Below are positions 49,001-63,289 of a stretch of DNA of 64,000 nt, piece after piece. Location: the NCBI GenBank assembly GCA_003024785.1, contig PUQB01000531.1, positions 1 through 64,000 of the forward strand, in the 5' to 3' direction. The position numbers and the translations under genes were made by a program. A model generated the notes under the pieces. That model made no database searches. It was not told where the DNA came from and was given only the letters and a program-made list of their open reading frames with translations. The stretch comes from Selaginella tamariscina. Lineage: Eukaryota > Streptophyta > Lycopodiopsida > Selaginellales > Selaginellaceae. Within the stretch, counting starts at the first letter, position 1. Each line of letters starts with the position of its first letter.

Positions 49001-50799
49001 AAAAGAGAAGGATCTTGGGGGTGGAACAGAAGCAGAGTAACAGAAAGAGGCATGATTGGAAAGAACCTGTGTGGATGTTGACGAGTGTACAGGATTGGAA
49101 GAATCCTGTACAGGAGTCCATGGTTGTGCAGGAGTGGGGAAAGCCTGCGAATGTGCTGACGAATCAACAGGAGATGGATCCTGTTGAGGAGGAACCTTTG
49201 ACACTGATACATGATTGGAAGAACCCTATACATGAAAACGCAAACTTACAGGAGTAAAGAGAGCCTGCGGATGTGCTGAGGAACTGACATGAAGTGAATC
49301 CTGTGAGGAGGAGTCTTCAACACTGGTACAGGAACAAGCACGGTCAATCCTGTAGCTTGTACTGCCTTAGATACTAAGGATGTATCCTGCACACAGGAAG
49401 GTACAGGATTGATCCTAACTGTCGGAGAGGAAAACGTGAGCGTCCTAACCTCCAGTCGATCTGCAGATTTGCAACAACGAACCATGGCATGCCCAAAATG
49501 ATGGGAGTCGACCGAGTCTGGATCAAATTGAAGGAAATTGAATAGTTGAATGTGCCATGACTGCAGGAGAGAGGTTCGGTAGCATGGGTAACTGCGCCAG
49601 AAGAAATCAAACGCCCATCAGCCACCTCTACAGGAACTGCACGCTTCAACTTCACCACTAAAATGCCATGTTGAGTTGTAAAAGTGTCATCCATGAAGCA
49701 TGCATTTGCACCAGTGTCTAACAGGGCAAACTTCTTGAGCTCTCGATTATTAAAATGAATGTGTACAGGAAACTTGAGTGATAAATGGTATGAACAGCAC
49801 CAATGGAGCTTGCACCTACGTCTAACTTTGCAGCTCCTAGACGAAGTGGACATTGAAGTTTTCCGACTGAACTCCAACTTCAACTTCACGCGTCTTGAAC
49901 TTTCTGGCATTAATAGGACATCGGAAAGAGAGCCACGCTTGGATTTCTCAACCTCCATAGGAACTACTCTAGGAGGTGGGCAGGAACATGTACCACAACT
50001 ACAAGGTTTTGCAGGAACTGCTGACGGAATCTTTCTTGACGACGCTTGAACAAACGGTTATCGCAATGAACAGCTTGTTGCATGATCTCCGCTAATGTTT
50101 GGGCATCCGGTAACGTAAGGAGAAGGTCCTTCACGTCATCCCTCAACCCAAAACGGAAGTGTTCGATTAATGCAGTCTCGTCCCATAGAATGTTCGTGCA
50201 AAGCTGCTGAAATTCGGATGCATAGACGGAAGCTGGTCGGGATCCTTAAGCAAGCTTCCGTAACTTCGTGCACGCGGAATGGTACTTATCAGGATCTCCA
50301 AAGCAGGCTTCAAAGGCAGCCACGAAACCTTCAAAGTCTTCCATTAATGGGTCGTCACGCTCCAGCAAGGGGCAACCCAAGCCCATGGAGATCCACTTAG
50401 TAAGGATGCCAAAGACCCACCTTTTGAGCATCAGTTGAGTAGCGGCGTAGTTGCATGCGGATCAAGAGCTGGATCTGATTTAGGAAACCTTGGAAATTAG
50501 CATGATTGTCACTGAACTTTTCTGGCATGCTGATCTTTGGCTCCGAAGAAAAGTTCGATGAAGAGGGAACCACTGATGCCTGAGAGAGAGCCTGCGTAGC
50601 AGCCTTGGAGGATGCATCAGCAGCTGCATGCGCTGCATTGGTGGAACCTTGCAAATCATGACCACTTGGCGCAAAGTGGCCAGCTCATGCAGCAACATTT
50701 GGTGCTCGCGTTGAAAGGAAAAGGAGGAAAACGAAGGAAAAGAATCATGAAAAAAAGTAGCTGGAAAACGGAGAGCTATAAAAGCAGTTATTATCAAAC

Positions 50800-51392
50800 T
50801 GTCAAGCCACGATCCAGAAACCAGGAAGACAGCAGGATTCCAAGAACAAGAAGGCTTGACTCAGGAGCAGGACAAAGAACAGGATAGAACTAGGAACTCA
50901 GGAACAAGACCAGGCGCAGGATAGGATCCAGGAGCCAGACAGGAACAGGATAAGATCCGGGAGCAAAACAAGAAGGCGCATGTATAGGATCCAGGAACAA
51001 GACATGAACATGACAGGATCCGGGAGTAAGACAGGAGCAAGACAAGGAGAGAACAAGAAGCAAGGAGCAAGACAAGAACAAGACAAGACAAGATTGATCG
51101 TAGTAAGACTGGTGTTGATAGACTGATTGTACAACAATTAGGTCGGAGCTTTTATGCTCACAACTCCAAGAGCTAATCTATGCATGAGTGCTAAAAGTGG
51201 TTGCATGCATGCAAAGTGACTGCATGCATGCAGAGGTTAAGATGAGTCCATATGTCCTTTATCCTCTAGGCATATCCTGTGGTATATCTTGTAGGAATAT
51301 CCTGCATCGTATCTGTATCCGGAATCCTGGTAGGAATATCCTGTAGGAAAGTCCTGCAACCCGTATCCTGTATCCTGTATCGGGTCATGACA
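50800..51392 (-). repeat. A2 5' LTR
   Basis: TGTCAAGCCACGATCC...GGGTCATGACA. It matches 45414-46011 with scattered substitutions and repeat-length differences. The adjoining internal bases on the minus strand (GTTTGATAATAACTGC) match those of A1. Confidence 0.8.
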
Positions 51393-51907
51393 CAGGGTAC
51401 GTAGGACAACACATGTGAGGGAGGCGCATAAATGTGACAAGTAGGACTCTGTCACATGGCAGCAGACCAGTAGGAAGGTGCCACCTGTACCTAGGTCTAA
51501 TGTTAGGTAACCCACTATATAAACAGGAAGGCAGGTAGTGGTCGGGTCTTTTAGGAGTCAAGTCTGCGTCTTATATCTTGCTCCTCTATCGGAGATAGTT
51601 TGTACTCGGACAGGTAATATAATATATCCATATTCCTTCTATTCACCATACAAGCAGGTGTTCCCTGCTTGTCCTACTCTTGGGCTCAGCAATACTCTCT
51701 GTCAAGCCACCGTAGTAGAACTTCCCCTACCTGTACATGGGCCCTCGCAATGTCCGGGTAGAGGCCATCCAATACCTTCCACTACTCTTGAGGTAAGGCT
51801 GGCTTGCTAGTCCGGACCCCAGAGTTGGATGCTCTCCACAGCGTCCTGGCGACCACTGTAGCTTCCTAAGAAGCACCACATCTGGCCTGCAGAGTCCCTA
51901 ACGACTA
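51393..51907 (+). repeat. Family C 3' LTR, second part
   Basis: It continues from 45413 (CAGGGTACGTAGGACAACAC). It includes a TATATAAA box at 51516-51523 and the polyadenylation-like ATATAATATATCC region, and ends ACGACTA before the ACATG target duplication. Confidence 0.8.
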
Positions 51908-52231
51908 ACATGAATTGCTGACGGATTTTCCTAACGACGCTTGGCCTGTTGCATGATCTCCGCCAAGGTTTGGCCATCCGATAACGTAAGGAGAAGGTCC
52001 TTCATGTCATCCCTCAACCCAAAACGGAAGTGTTCGATCGATCTAGTCTAGTCCCATGGGATGTTCGTGCAAAGTTGTTGAAATTCGGATGCATAGACGG
52101 AAGCTAGTCGAAATCCTTGTGTGAGCTTGCTTAACTTCGTATATGCGGAACGGTACTTATCAAGATCTCCAAAATAGGCTTCAAAGCAGCCACGAATCCT
52201 TAAAGTTTTCCAAATAGGTCGTCACAAGGCA
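51908..52231 (-). pseudogene. Chromovirus A0, gag remainder
   Basis: The sequence resumes A0 gag after the family C insertion (AATTGCTGACGG continuing GCTTACAGG at 29902). It corresponds to the A1 gag segment coding FVAAFEACFGDP and upstream. It stops near 52231 at a junction with family B sequence (GACAACAACAATGC). The same junction, slightly longer, is present in the right arm at 56571. The 5' LTR and N-terminal gag are absent. Confidence 0.75.
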
Positions 52232-52590
52232 GGACAACAACAATGCTACAACTCTCACCATTGTCTTCTTGCGGAGTACAAAGTTAATGAGCTAGTGTTA
52301 GTTTGTTTTTCTCAAGCTTACGATACGTGGTTTAATTAAGAGTCTTTTTCCTTAATGGAAAGAATCGTATCAAGTGCTATGACAAGTAGGGCCGCAAGTT
52401 TATGAGATTCAGCACGACATTCAACTCAATCTTTTGGAGGTTGTGCACATGCAATGGTTGAAGCATTTGTGTAGCGGGAATAAGTTTTACCACCTATAAA
52501 TCCATCAATGCCTCTTCCTGGTGTTACTGAATCTATGCCCATTTATCAAAGAACCCTAACCACCTTACATCCTTTTGAAAGAGGGGATGA
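52232..52590 (+). pseudogene. Family B integrase C-terminal remnant and 3' leader
   Basis: YKVNELVLV (integrase C-terminal barrel, about 52280-52310) is followed by broken sequence. It ends in the purine tract GAAAGAGGGGATGA before the 3' LTR. The inverted copy lies at 56211-56570 and another plus-strand copy at 61870-62219. Confidence 0.6.
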
Positions 52591-52752
52591 TGTAAAATCC
52601 ACATGTACAACTGCATGTGTACATATTATTATTAACATAGTAATTTTGATACCCATCAGATTGATTGATTTAATATGGACCACTGGAGGATTGTATATAA
52701 GTTAGGATTTTACTAATATAATATATACATTTTTATATTCCGAACTCTCACA
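52591..52752 (+). repeat. Family B 3' LTR
   Basis: TGTAAAATCCACATGTAC...GAACTCTCACA, followed by ACAT. It lies 40 bases past the stop codon of the left SDR gene. Confidence 0.7.
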
Positions 52753-52792
52753 ACATTAAAATAAAAACAAATGCACAAATTTATGTAGATTA

Positions 52793-54041
<1,249 letters not shown>

Positions 54042-54189
54042 CGATCTAATACATTCACACATCACACATGAATTTAAGTTAAAAGTCCACTAAAACTGGT
54101 CAACGGTCAACCACAGTCAACAATTAATTAACATGTATAGCTACATAAGTTAAACTATCTTATGCTTCTTTCACAGCTATTTCTACAAA

Positions 54190-54233
<44 letters not shown>

Positions 54234-54734
54234 ATATTTATTTATTTATATATAATTTTTAAAGTAAATCAGAATAGAAATCATTTTAAAAAGAAAATAT
54301 GAAATAGAATGTTTTGATATAACGATTCTGAAATCTAATACGGAGTTCTATATATATGATATATAAGGAAAATAAATAGCTGAATCCTCACGATAACCGA
54401 GCAACTAGTGTAAAGCTATTTATTTTCCTTATATATATCATATATATAGAACTCCGTATTAGATTTCAGAATCGTTATATCAAAACATTCTATTTCATAT
54501 TTTCTTTTTAATAATGATTTCTATTCTGATTTATTTTAAAAATTATATATAAATAAATAAATAAATATATATATATATATATATTAGTTTGTAGAAATAG
54601 CTGTGAAAGAAGCATAAGATAGTTTAACTTATGTAGCTATACATGTTAATTAATTGTTGACTGTGGTTGACCGTTGACCAGTTTTAGTGGACTTTTAACT
54701 TAATTCATGTGTGATGTGTGAATGTATTAGATCG
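54042..54734. promoter_or_regulatory. Shared divergent SDR promoter, palindromic
   Basis: The two SDR start codons face away from each other across 693 bases that are themselves an inverted repeat around the 32-base spacer. Each side has three W-box cores (TTGACT/TTGACC): 54657-54679 upstream of the right gene, and as reverse complements at 54098-54120 upstream of the left one. WRKY factors, which respond to stress and defence, are known to bind such clusters. A TA-rich tract lies on each side (about 54190-54245 and 54545-54585). Confidence 0.6.
54382..54413. other. Palindrome spacer
   Basis: This 32-base sequence beginning GAATCCTCACG separates the arms, which end ...AAATAGCT and restart AGCTATTT.... 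It has no inverted counterpart and is too short to hold a gene. Confidence 0.8.
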
Positions 54735-56018
<1,284 letters not shown>

Positions 56019-56050
56019 TAATCTACATAAATTTGTTTTTATTTTAATGT

Positions 56051-56570
56051 TGTGAGAGTTTAGAATATAAAAATGTGTATATTATATTAGTTAAAATCCT
56101 AACTTATATACAATCCTCAGTGGTCCATATTGAAATCAATCCGGTGAGTATCAAAATCCACTATGTTAATAATAATATGTGCACATGCAGTTGTACATGT
56201 GAATCTTACATCATCCCCTTCTCTTAAAAGGATGTAAGGTGGTTAGGGTTCTTTGATAGATGGGCATAGATCCAGAGTAACATCAGGAAGAGGCACTGAT
56301 GGATTTATATGTGGCAAAACTTATTCCCGCTACACAAAATGCTTCAACCATTGCAAGTGTACAACCTCCAAAAGATCAAGTTGAATGTCGCGTTGAATCT
56401 CATAAACTTGCGGCCCTACTTGTTGTAGCACTTGATATGATTCTTTTCACTAAGGAAGAAGACTCTTAACTAAACCACGTACCGTAAGCTTAGGAAAATG
56501 AACCAACACTAGCTCATTAACTTTGTACTCCGCAAGAGGACAATGGTGAGAGTTGTAGCATTGTTTTGTC
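56051..56570 (-). pseudogene. Family B 3' end, inverted copy (LTR and integrase remnant)
   Basis: The LTR is at 56051-56210 on the minus strand (TGTAAGATTC...TCTCACA read in reverse), with the purine tract beyond it and the integrase C-terminal remnant to 56570. It pairs with 52232-52752. Divergence from that partner is clearly greater than between the SDR exons. Confidence 0.7.
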
Positions 56571-59500
56571 CTACCCCTTTACTAGAGCGTGATGACCTAT
56601 TAATGGAAAACTTTAAAGGATTCATGGCTGCCTTTGAAGCCTATTTTGGAGATCTCAATAAGTACTGTTCCGCATGCACGAAGTTAAGGAAGCTCACACA
56701 AGGATTCCGACCAACTTTCGTTATGCATCCGAATTTTAACAACTTTGCACGAACATCCTATAGGACGAGACTACATTGATCGAACACTTCCCTTTTGGTT
56801 GAAGGATGACGTGAAGGACCTTCTCCTTACGTTACAAATGCTCAAACCTTAGCAGAGATCATGCAACATGCCAAGCGTTGTTAGGAAAAATCCCATCAAT
56901 AATTTCTGTAAGCCAATTCTGTAGCTATAGCACATATTCTTACGACACCTTCTGGAGTAGTTCCTATGAAGGTTGACAAATACAAGTGTGCCCACTTTCA
57001 ACTGCTGAGAAGCAACGTCGTCATGGTGAAAACTTATGCTTGTATTGTGGTGAAGCAGGACACAAAGTGGCAGAATGTCCTGTTAAAGCCAGGAAGTTCA
57101 AGACGCGTGAAGTTAAAGCTAAAATTCAATATCTACTTCGTCTAGGACCGCAAAGTTGGATATAGGTGCAGGCTCTATTGGTGCTGCTCATACCATACCA
57201 TCACTCAAGTTTTTTGTACACATTCGCCTCAATGATTAAGAGCTCAAGGAGTTTGTCCTGTTAGACACTAGTGCTAATGCATGCTTCATGGATGACACTT
57301 TACCAACTCAGCATGGCATTCTGGTGGTGAAGTTGAAGTATGCAATTCCTATAAAGGTTGTAGATGGTCGTCTAATTGCTTCTGGCGCAGTTACCCATGC
57401 TACCACACCTCTCTCTTACACTCATGGCACATTCAGCTGTTTGATTTCCTTCAACTTGATCAAGACTCGGACGACTCCCATCGTTTTGAGCATGCCATGG
57501 TTCGTGTTGCAAATCCTCAGATCAACTGGAGGTTTAGGACGCTCACGTTTTTCTCTCTGGTAGCCAAGATTAATCCTGTACCTTCCTACATGCAGAAATA
57601 TGACCTTAGTGTCAAGGCAATACAAACTACAGGATTGACCGTGCATGTTCATGTATTAGTGTTGGAAGATTCTTCCTCGACAGGATTCACCTCACCATAT
57701 TAACAGCACATCCATAGTTTCTCTCCACTCCTGTAAGTTTGCGGATTCCTGTACAAGGTTCTTCCAAACTTGTATTAGTGTCAAAGGTTCCTCCTCAACA
57801 GGATCCACCTCCTGTTAATTCGTCGCACAGGCTCTCCTCACTCCTATTTACAGACTTCTATACAGGATTTTTCCAATTCTATACACTCGTCAACATCCGC
57901 ACAGGTTTTTCTTAATTCTACCTCTTTTCATTACTCTGCTTCTATTCCATCCCTTAAGATCCTTCCTCTTTTTCATTCACAGCTCCATTCTTCTCCTCTC
58001 CGAATTCTTACTACTACTATGCATGAACTTGCCACTGATCTTGTTCCTTTTCATCTCTTTTCTTTTTCAAGTAACTCCTACGTCCTCTTCTACCTCTCCT
58101 GTATCTGCTCCTTTTTCAATCCCCTTCTTCTCCTTCTTCTTCTTCCTTGCCATCCAAGTATCACTCATTCCATGATGTTTTTGATAAGCACAAGGCTACA
58201 GTTCTTCCTATTCACATATCCTACGACTATTCTATTGATCTTGCGGAAGGGAAGACTTCACCGTTTAAACCGATTTATGCATTGTCACATACAGAATTGG
58301 AGGTTTTTCACCAGTACATCAAGGACAACTTGGCATTTGGCTTCATTCATCACTCAAAGTCTCTGCAAGAGCACCTATCTTCTTTGTCAAGAAGAAAGAT
58401 GGAGTTTGCATTTGGTTGTGGACTACAGGGGTTTGAATCAAGTCACCATTCAGAACCGGTACCCATTGTCATTGATCCCGGAACTTCTTGATTGGCTATA
58501 AGGAGCAAAGATGTTCACAAAGATCGACTTACGAAGGGCCTACAATCTTGTACGGATTCGTCTAGATGATGAGTGGAAGATTGCCTTTCGTACAAGGTAT
58601 GGACATTTTGAATACACGGTGATGCCTTTCGGACTTACCAATGCCCCAGCTGTTTCCAACACATGGTGAACAACATCTTTCGCAACTTCTTTGACTAGTT
58701 TTGTGGTGATTTACCTCGATGACATTTTAATTTTCTCCAAGGACCAGGTGGCACATGACAAGCATGTATGACTAATTCTATAAAAGCTTCGCGAGCATGG
58801 CATGTATGTGAAGTTGGAGAAGTGTTTTTTCGACAGGATACTGTGGAGTTCTTGGGCTGCATCTTCTCTCATGTTGGCATTTCCATGGACATGCACAAGG
58901 TGAAGACTATCGTGAAGTGGGATGGCCCAAGTCTGTACGACGTACAATGTTTCCTTGGCTTTGCAAACTTCTATAAGCGATTCATACAGGACTTCTCCAA
59001 GCGTGTACTTCCACTCACGAAACTCACTAAGCGCACAAGAGATTTCTCTTGGTCCGTAAGGTGGAACATGCAATTCACCGCACTCAAGAGCCTTCATGAC
59101 AGCTCCAATTTTAGCACATCCTGATCCTTCTTTTCCTTCTTGTTGAAGCAGATGCTTTGGACTTTGCAGTAGGTTTCTATCCTATCACAATTGGAGAAGA
59201 CAAGTTACTTCATCTTGTAACCTTTCACTCTCATAAGTTCCTTTCAGCGAAGATCAATTACAAAATTCATGACAAGGAACTCAAGGCCATTGTGATTCTT
59301 CGAGGAGTGGCACTTCCTGAAGGTGCTGCGCATCCTGTACAAGTTCTTACAGATCACAAGAACCTGGAGTATTTTCAAACGGCTCGAGTTCTCAGTCGGC
59401 GACGGCTAGGTGGGCGGAGTTCTATCACGTTTTGATTTTGTCATCATCTACAGGCCTGGTTTTCGAAATGCAAGGCGGATGCATTGTTTAGGCGCTCTTA

Positions 59501-60267
59501 CCTGCACCGACCCCGGGCGATCCTGCATATGACTGTCAAAAGCAAGTGTTGTTGGGTCCTAATCCACTTCGGCTTGCAGCACTACAAGTTCATCAGCTCT
59601 AGCAAAATTTCACACTCTTACAGGAATCCATTGCAGTTGGCTACAGACGACTTGGCAAGGAATGTGTTTTCACATATTAGTCCTGACATCACAAGTTCCT
59701 CTTCCTCCAGTTCCCGTACAGACTACAAGGTGTTTCCATACAGGACAGACTCATGTACCGGAAGGTCTCATGTAATTCCTATTGGTGTTTGCAGGACTCA
59801 TGTGGTACAGGATTGTCATGATACCCCGGCTACAGACATTTTGTGTGGCCAAGACAGTTGAGTTGGTGACTCACAACTATTGGTGGCCTGGGTTGCGAGG
59901 TTTTGTGGACAAGTTTGTACGGAGTTGTGACACCTGCAATAGGTCAAAAATGCCTCGTCACACGCCCTCTGGTCTTCTTCGTCCTCTTCCTATTTCTTCT
60001 GCTTCTTGGAGATTCATTTCTATGGATTTCCTCACAGATCTTCCTTTTCTCTGGATTTGATGCAGTTCTTGTGGTGGTTGACCATTTCACCAAACATGCT
60101 TATTTCCTACCATGTCACAAGACTGCTACATGCCAGACAACCGCTGAGTTGGTGATCCACAAAGTATTCCGACACTATGGTCTTCCTGAGAGCATTGTTT
60201 CTGATCGAGGCCACAATTCATGTCAAGTTTTGGCAAGAATTTCTCCGGAGTCTACAGGTTAAAGCGA

Positions 60268-60516
60268 CCTTTCTTCAGGATACCATCCACAAACTAATGG
60301 GCAGTCAGAATGCACGATTCAGACCTTGGAACAATATCTTTGTTACTTCATTAGTTACCAACAGGACAACTAGTTGAACCTTCTTCCAATGGCCTTTCTT
60401 CAGGATACCATCTACAAACTGATGGGCAGTCAGAATGCACGATTCAGACCTGGAACAATATCTTTGCTACTTCATCAGTTACCAACAGGAAAACTAGTTG
60501 AACATTCTTCCAATGG
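60268..60516 (+). repeat. 125-base tandem duplication in A3 integrase
   Basis: Two consecutive units (60268-60392 and 60393-60516), each starting CCTTTCTTCAGGATACCATC and ending CTTCCAATGG, duplicate the segment around the catalytic Glu. They differ at several bases, so the duplication is not recent. A0 has a single unit. Confidence 0.85.
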
Positions 60517-61211
60517 CGGAGTTTGCCTACAACAACTCCATTCACGCATCTACAGGCTAGACACCTTTATTTGCTCTTACAGGCTACCATTCACATTTTG
60601 ATTTTGCTCCTCCTACTTCGCCTTCTTCCGCTCCTGCAGTACAGGATTGTCTCCAACATCTTCGTCAGGTACATGAGGATCTTCAGGTTCATCTTTAGCA
60701 TGCACATGAACGGTACAAGCGTATGTTGATGCTCATTGTCAACCGGCACCTGCATACAAGATTGGTGATCTTGTGTGGCTTCTTCGTCGGCATATTCGCA
60801 CCAACAGGCCTTCTTCTAAGTTGGATTTTCAACAATTGGGCCCTTACAGGATTGAAGCTGAGGTCAATCCTGTAGCTTTCCGACTCAAATTACCATTTAC
60901 AGTGAAACTTCATCTTGTGTTTCGGAGCCCGTATCATCCTTCTTCTCTTCATGGTCGTGCTTCTTCTACTCCCCTCCTATGGTCATTGACGGTGAACCTA
61001 AGTACAAAGTTGTAGCCATCCTTGATTCTCATCTTTATCGCCGCCAACTTCAATACTTGGTGGATTGAGAAGGTTATTTGTCTACCAATCACACTTGGGA
61101 ACCTGCATCCAACTTACTTCATGCTTCTTCCAAAGTTGTTACTTTTCATCGGCGTTATCCTGCTAAACCAAGTCCCAAGACTCGTGGAACTCGTCCTTAA
61201 GGAGGAGGTGT

Positions 61212-61724
61212 TGTCACGACCCAATACAGGATGCAGGATACAGAATACGGATTTAGGATATGCCTACAGAATATTCCTACAAGATATACCTATAGGATAT
61301 TCCTACAGGATATGCCTATATGATATACCTACAGGATATGCCTGCAGGATATTCCTACAGAATATGCCTATAAGATATTCCTACATGATATGCCTAGAGG
61401 ATATACTACAAGATATACCTAGAGGATAAGGGTCACTATTTTTAACTCATGACCAGATTAGCTTGGAGTTGTGAGCATAAAAGCTCCAACCAATATTGTT
61501 GTACAATTAGTTATTATCAAGACCAGTCTTTCTACGATCAATCTTGTCTTGTCTTGTCTTGTCTGCTCCTTGTCTCCTGCTCTTGTCTTGTTCCTGGTTT
61601 CGAGTTCTTGTCCTACTCCAGTTCTTGTCTTGCTGCCTGTCCTGCTCCTTATCCTATTTTTGAGTCAAGCTTCCTTGTTCTCGGAATCCTGCTCACTTCC
61701 TTATTCCTGGATCGTGACTTGACA
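61212..61724 (+). repeat. A3 3' LTR
   Basis: TGTCACGACCC...GTGACTTGACA. It has a block of GATATTCCTACAGGATATGCC repeats (about 61250-61425), the conserved GAGCATAAAAGCTCC box, and a shortened TCTTGTCCTG-type minisatellite (about 61545-61650). The preceding purine tract is AAGGAGGAGGTGT. Confidence 0.8.
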
Positions 61725-62344
61725 CATATAAGCTCTTATATGATCATAACCATAGTGTTACCGATGAAGTTGGGCCTACCTTCGTACTTGCCACGAGCTG
61801 TTGCTGGGATAGGTATTTGAAGAGCATTCTTCCATGGTCCAAATGGAGTATGCAAAACACTTGGGCCACATACAAGGGGACAACAATGATGCTACAATTT
61901 TCATAATTATTCACTTACAAAATATAAAGTGGATGATCTAGTGTTGATTCGTTTTACCAAGCTTATAATATGTGATGCGATCGAGAGTCTTTTTGCTCAA
62001 TGAGGAACCATATCAAGTGTTGTAACATAAGTTTATAAAGTTTAACACAACATTCAACCTGATCCTCAAGAGATCATGCATGTGCAACACTTGAAGACTT
62101 AAAAACAAGTTGTGCAGTATATGGATTCACCCATGCCTCCCCTTAATGTTCCTCCATAGTCAAGTCCATATAGTAGAAGAACCATAACCACCTTTTATCC
62201 TTCTTTATAGAAGGGATGATGTAAGGTCGAATTGCATATATTAATAAGATTTTAATAACCGTTGGATTGGTTTTAATTTGAACCATTACCTTTTATAATA
62301 TAATACAGGGTTATAACACATTCCTATACTCCGAGGCTTTCACA
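61725..62344 (+). pseudogene. Family B fragment with LTR
   Basis: Begins CATATAAGCTC right after the A3 LTR. It contains an integrase-region remnant (YKVDDLVLI, about 61918-61945), then AGAAGGGATGA and an LTR at 62220-62344 (TGTAAGGTCG...GCTTTCACA). Its first 140 bases are repeated in reverse at about 62510-62650. Confidence 0.6.
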
Positions 62345-62509
62345 AATATATTCATTCTTTGTTCCGAACTCTCACAAATAAAGATGAATAGTTATTTAAA
62401 CGCATGTCTTATATTACTTAAATTATAAACGCTAAAGAAAGGGTTTGAGCCTCCGACCTTTGTTAATTTTACACTGTTTAACTTTCTAGATAGGTCTTGT
62501 CGCCCAAGT

Positions 62510-63250
62510 GTTTTGTAAACTCCATTTGGACCATGGAAGAATGCTCTTCAAATACCTATCCCAGCAGCAGCTCATGGCAAGTACAAAGGTAGGCCCAACT
62601 TCATCGATAACACTGGGGTTTAACCATATAAGAGCTTATATGGTGAAGTACAAATGGAACTATGTACTTTAGTGACATAAACATACTGGAGAGACGTCAA
62701 ATAACCATCCCAATTCAAATGTTAAAAGTTTACATACTTCACGATTAAAGTTTCGATGAGTTGCACCAAACCATTTGTTTAAGGATGATAAGCATTTGTA
62801 AAAGTGTGACGTATCCCCAGTCGAAACATTAAGACATGAAATGCCTAAGCCGTAAATGCAGGACCATTAAATCCATATGCTGGAACACTATCCAATTCAG
62901 GAGGAAGTGGCCAACAATAGAAGCAACCGCACTAGCAAGAGCACAAATTTCTATTCAACAAGTTAGGTATCAAATGCAATAATAATGTACTTGTTGCTAA
63001 TAGTTGACTATGGAAAGGTTCCATTAAATCAAATGCCATCAACTCAAATAAAGGAGAAACTGCAATTGACCCCAACAGTCCTTCTAAAGTATAAGGGGGT
63101 ATTGCGAGTTTGGTACCACACACAACTATGCACATACTGAATTACATCTCCTCGTAATTCTGGCCAATAAAAAAATGTGTAACTTCTCAATCACACAATG
63201 ATGTCCCATGTGCCCACCAAGAACATGAGATTCATGGTAAATGTGGAGGA
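62510..63250 (-). pseudogene. Family B integrase fragment, minus strand
   Basis: Minus-strand frames read LLGSIAVSPLFELMAFDLMEPF and NKYIIIAF (integrase core, first catalytic Asp, about 62985-63090), then broken sequence down to 62510 that pairs with 61725-61865. It probably belongs to a second family B copy in inverted orientation. Confidence 0.6.
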
Positions 63251-63289
63251 TAGCTAATGTATGCAATGGGATGATGTTGACCAAGCACA

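Larger units (their letters stand above)
45414..51392 (-). mobile_element. Chromovirus A2 inserted in the family C 3' LTR
   Basis: LTRs lie at 45414-46011 and 50800-51392. Domains on the minus strand, from high to low coordinates: gag about 49920-50700, protease 49400-49760, reverse transcriptase 47660-48740, RNase H 47480-47860, integrase 46500-47320, chromodomain 45998-46250. It is close to A1 but has internal losses: about 165 bases near 46500 (integrase C-terminal side) and the gag zinc knuckle near 49920. Each is flanked by a few matching bases in A1. It lacks a clean target duplication. Confidence 0.82.
29903..51907 (+). mobile_element. Family C: Tat/Athila-like Ty3 element carrying two nested chromoviruses
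   Basis: The element starts TGGTTGATAGTG and ends ACGACTA. It is flanked by ACAGG (29898-29902) and ACATG (51908-51912), a 5-base target duplication with one change, within the gag of A0. Without its two insertions (31935-38234 and 45414-51392) it is about 9.7 kb. It carries in order a 5' LTR, leader/gag region, gag with zinc knuckles, protease, reverse transcriptase, RNase H, integrase and a further 3' open-frame region before the 3' LTR. No chromodomain is seen. Many stops and frame changes make it inactive. Confidence 0.8.
24504..52752 (+). mobile_element. Family B: short-LTR Ty3 retrotransposon, outermost of the nest
   Basis: A 152-base LTR (24504-24655, TGTAAGATCC to TTTCACA) and a 162-base LTR (52591-52752, TGTAAAATCC to TCTCACA) share most of their length. 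They are flanked by ACAT on both outer sides, consistent with a 4-base target duplication. Between them, in the same orientation, are a reverse transcriptase fragment (24730-25428) and an integrase C-terminal/3' region with a purine tract GAAAGAGGGGATGA (52577-52590). The centre was replaced by chromovirus A0 and its nested insertions; RNase H and the integrase core are missing. It is heavily mutated and so the oldest layer. Confidence 0.65.
56571..61724 (+). mobile_element. Chromovirus A3, 5'-truncated
   Basis: Plus-strand chromovirus lacking its 5' LTR and N-terminal gag. Order: gag 56571-57240 with CCHC knuckle CLYCGEAGHKVAEC (about 57040-57080); protease 57250-57560 (DTSANACFMDD, the catalytic Gly changed); Pro/Ser linker; reverse transcriptase 58150-59100 ([13 protein letters not shown] near 58705); RNase H 59130-59440; integrase 59780-60600 ([17 protein letters not shown]); chromodomain 60870-61200; LTR 61212-61724. 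Stops and frame changes are plentiful. It is the duplication partner of A0. Confidence 0.82.
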
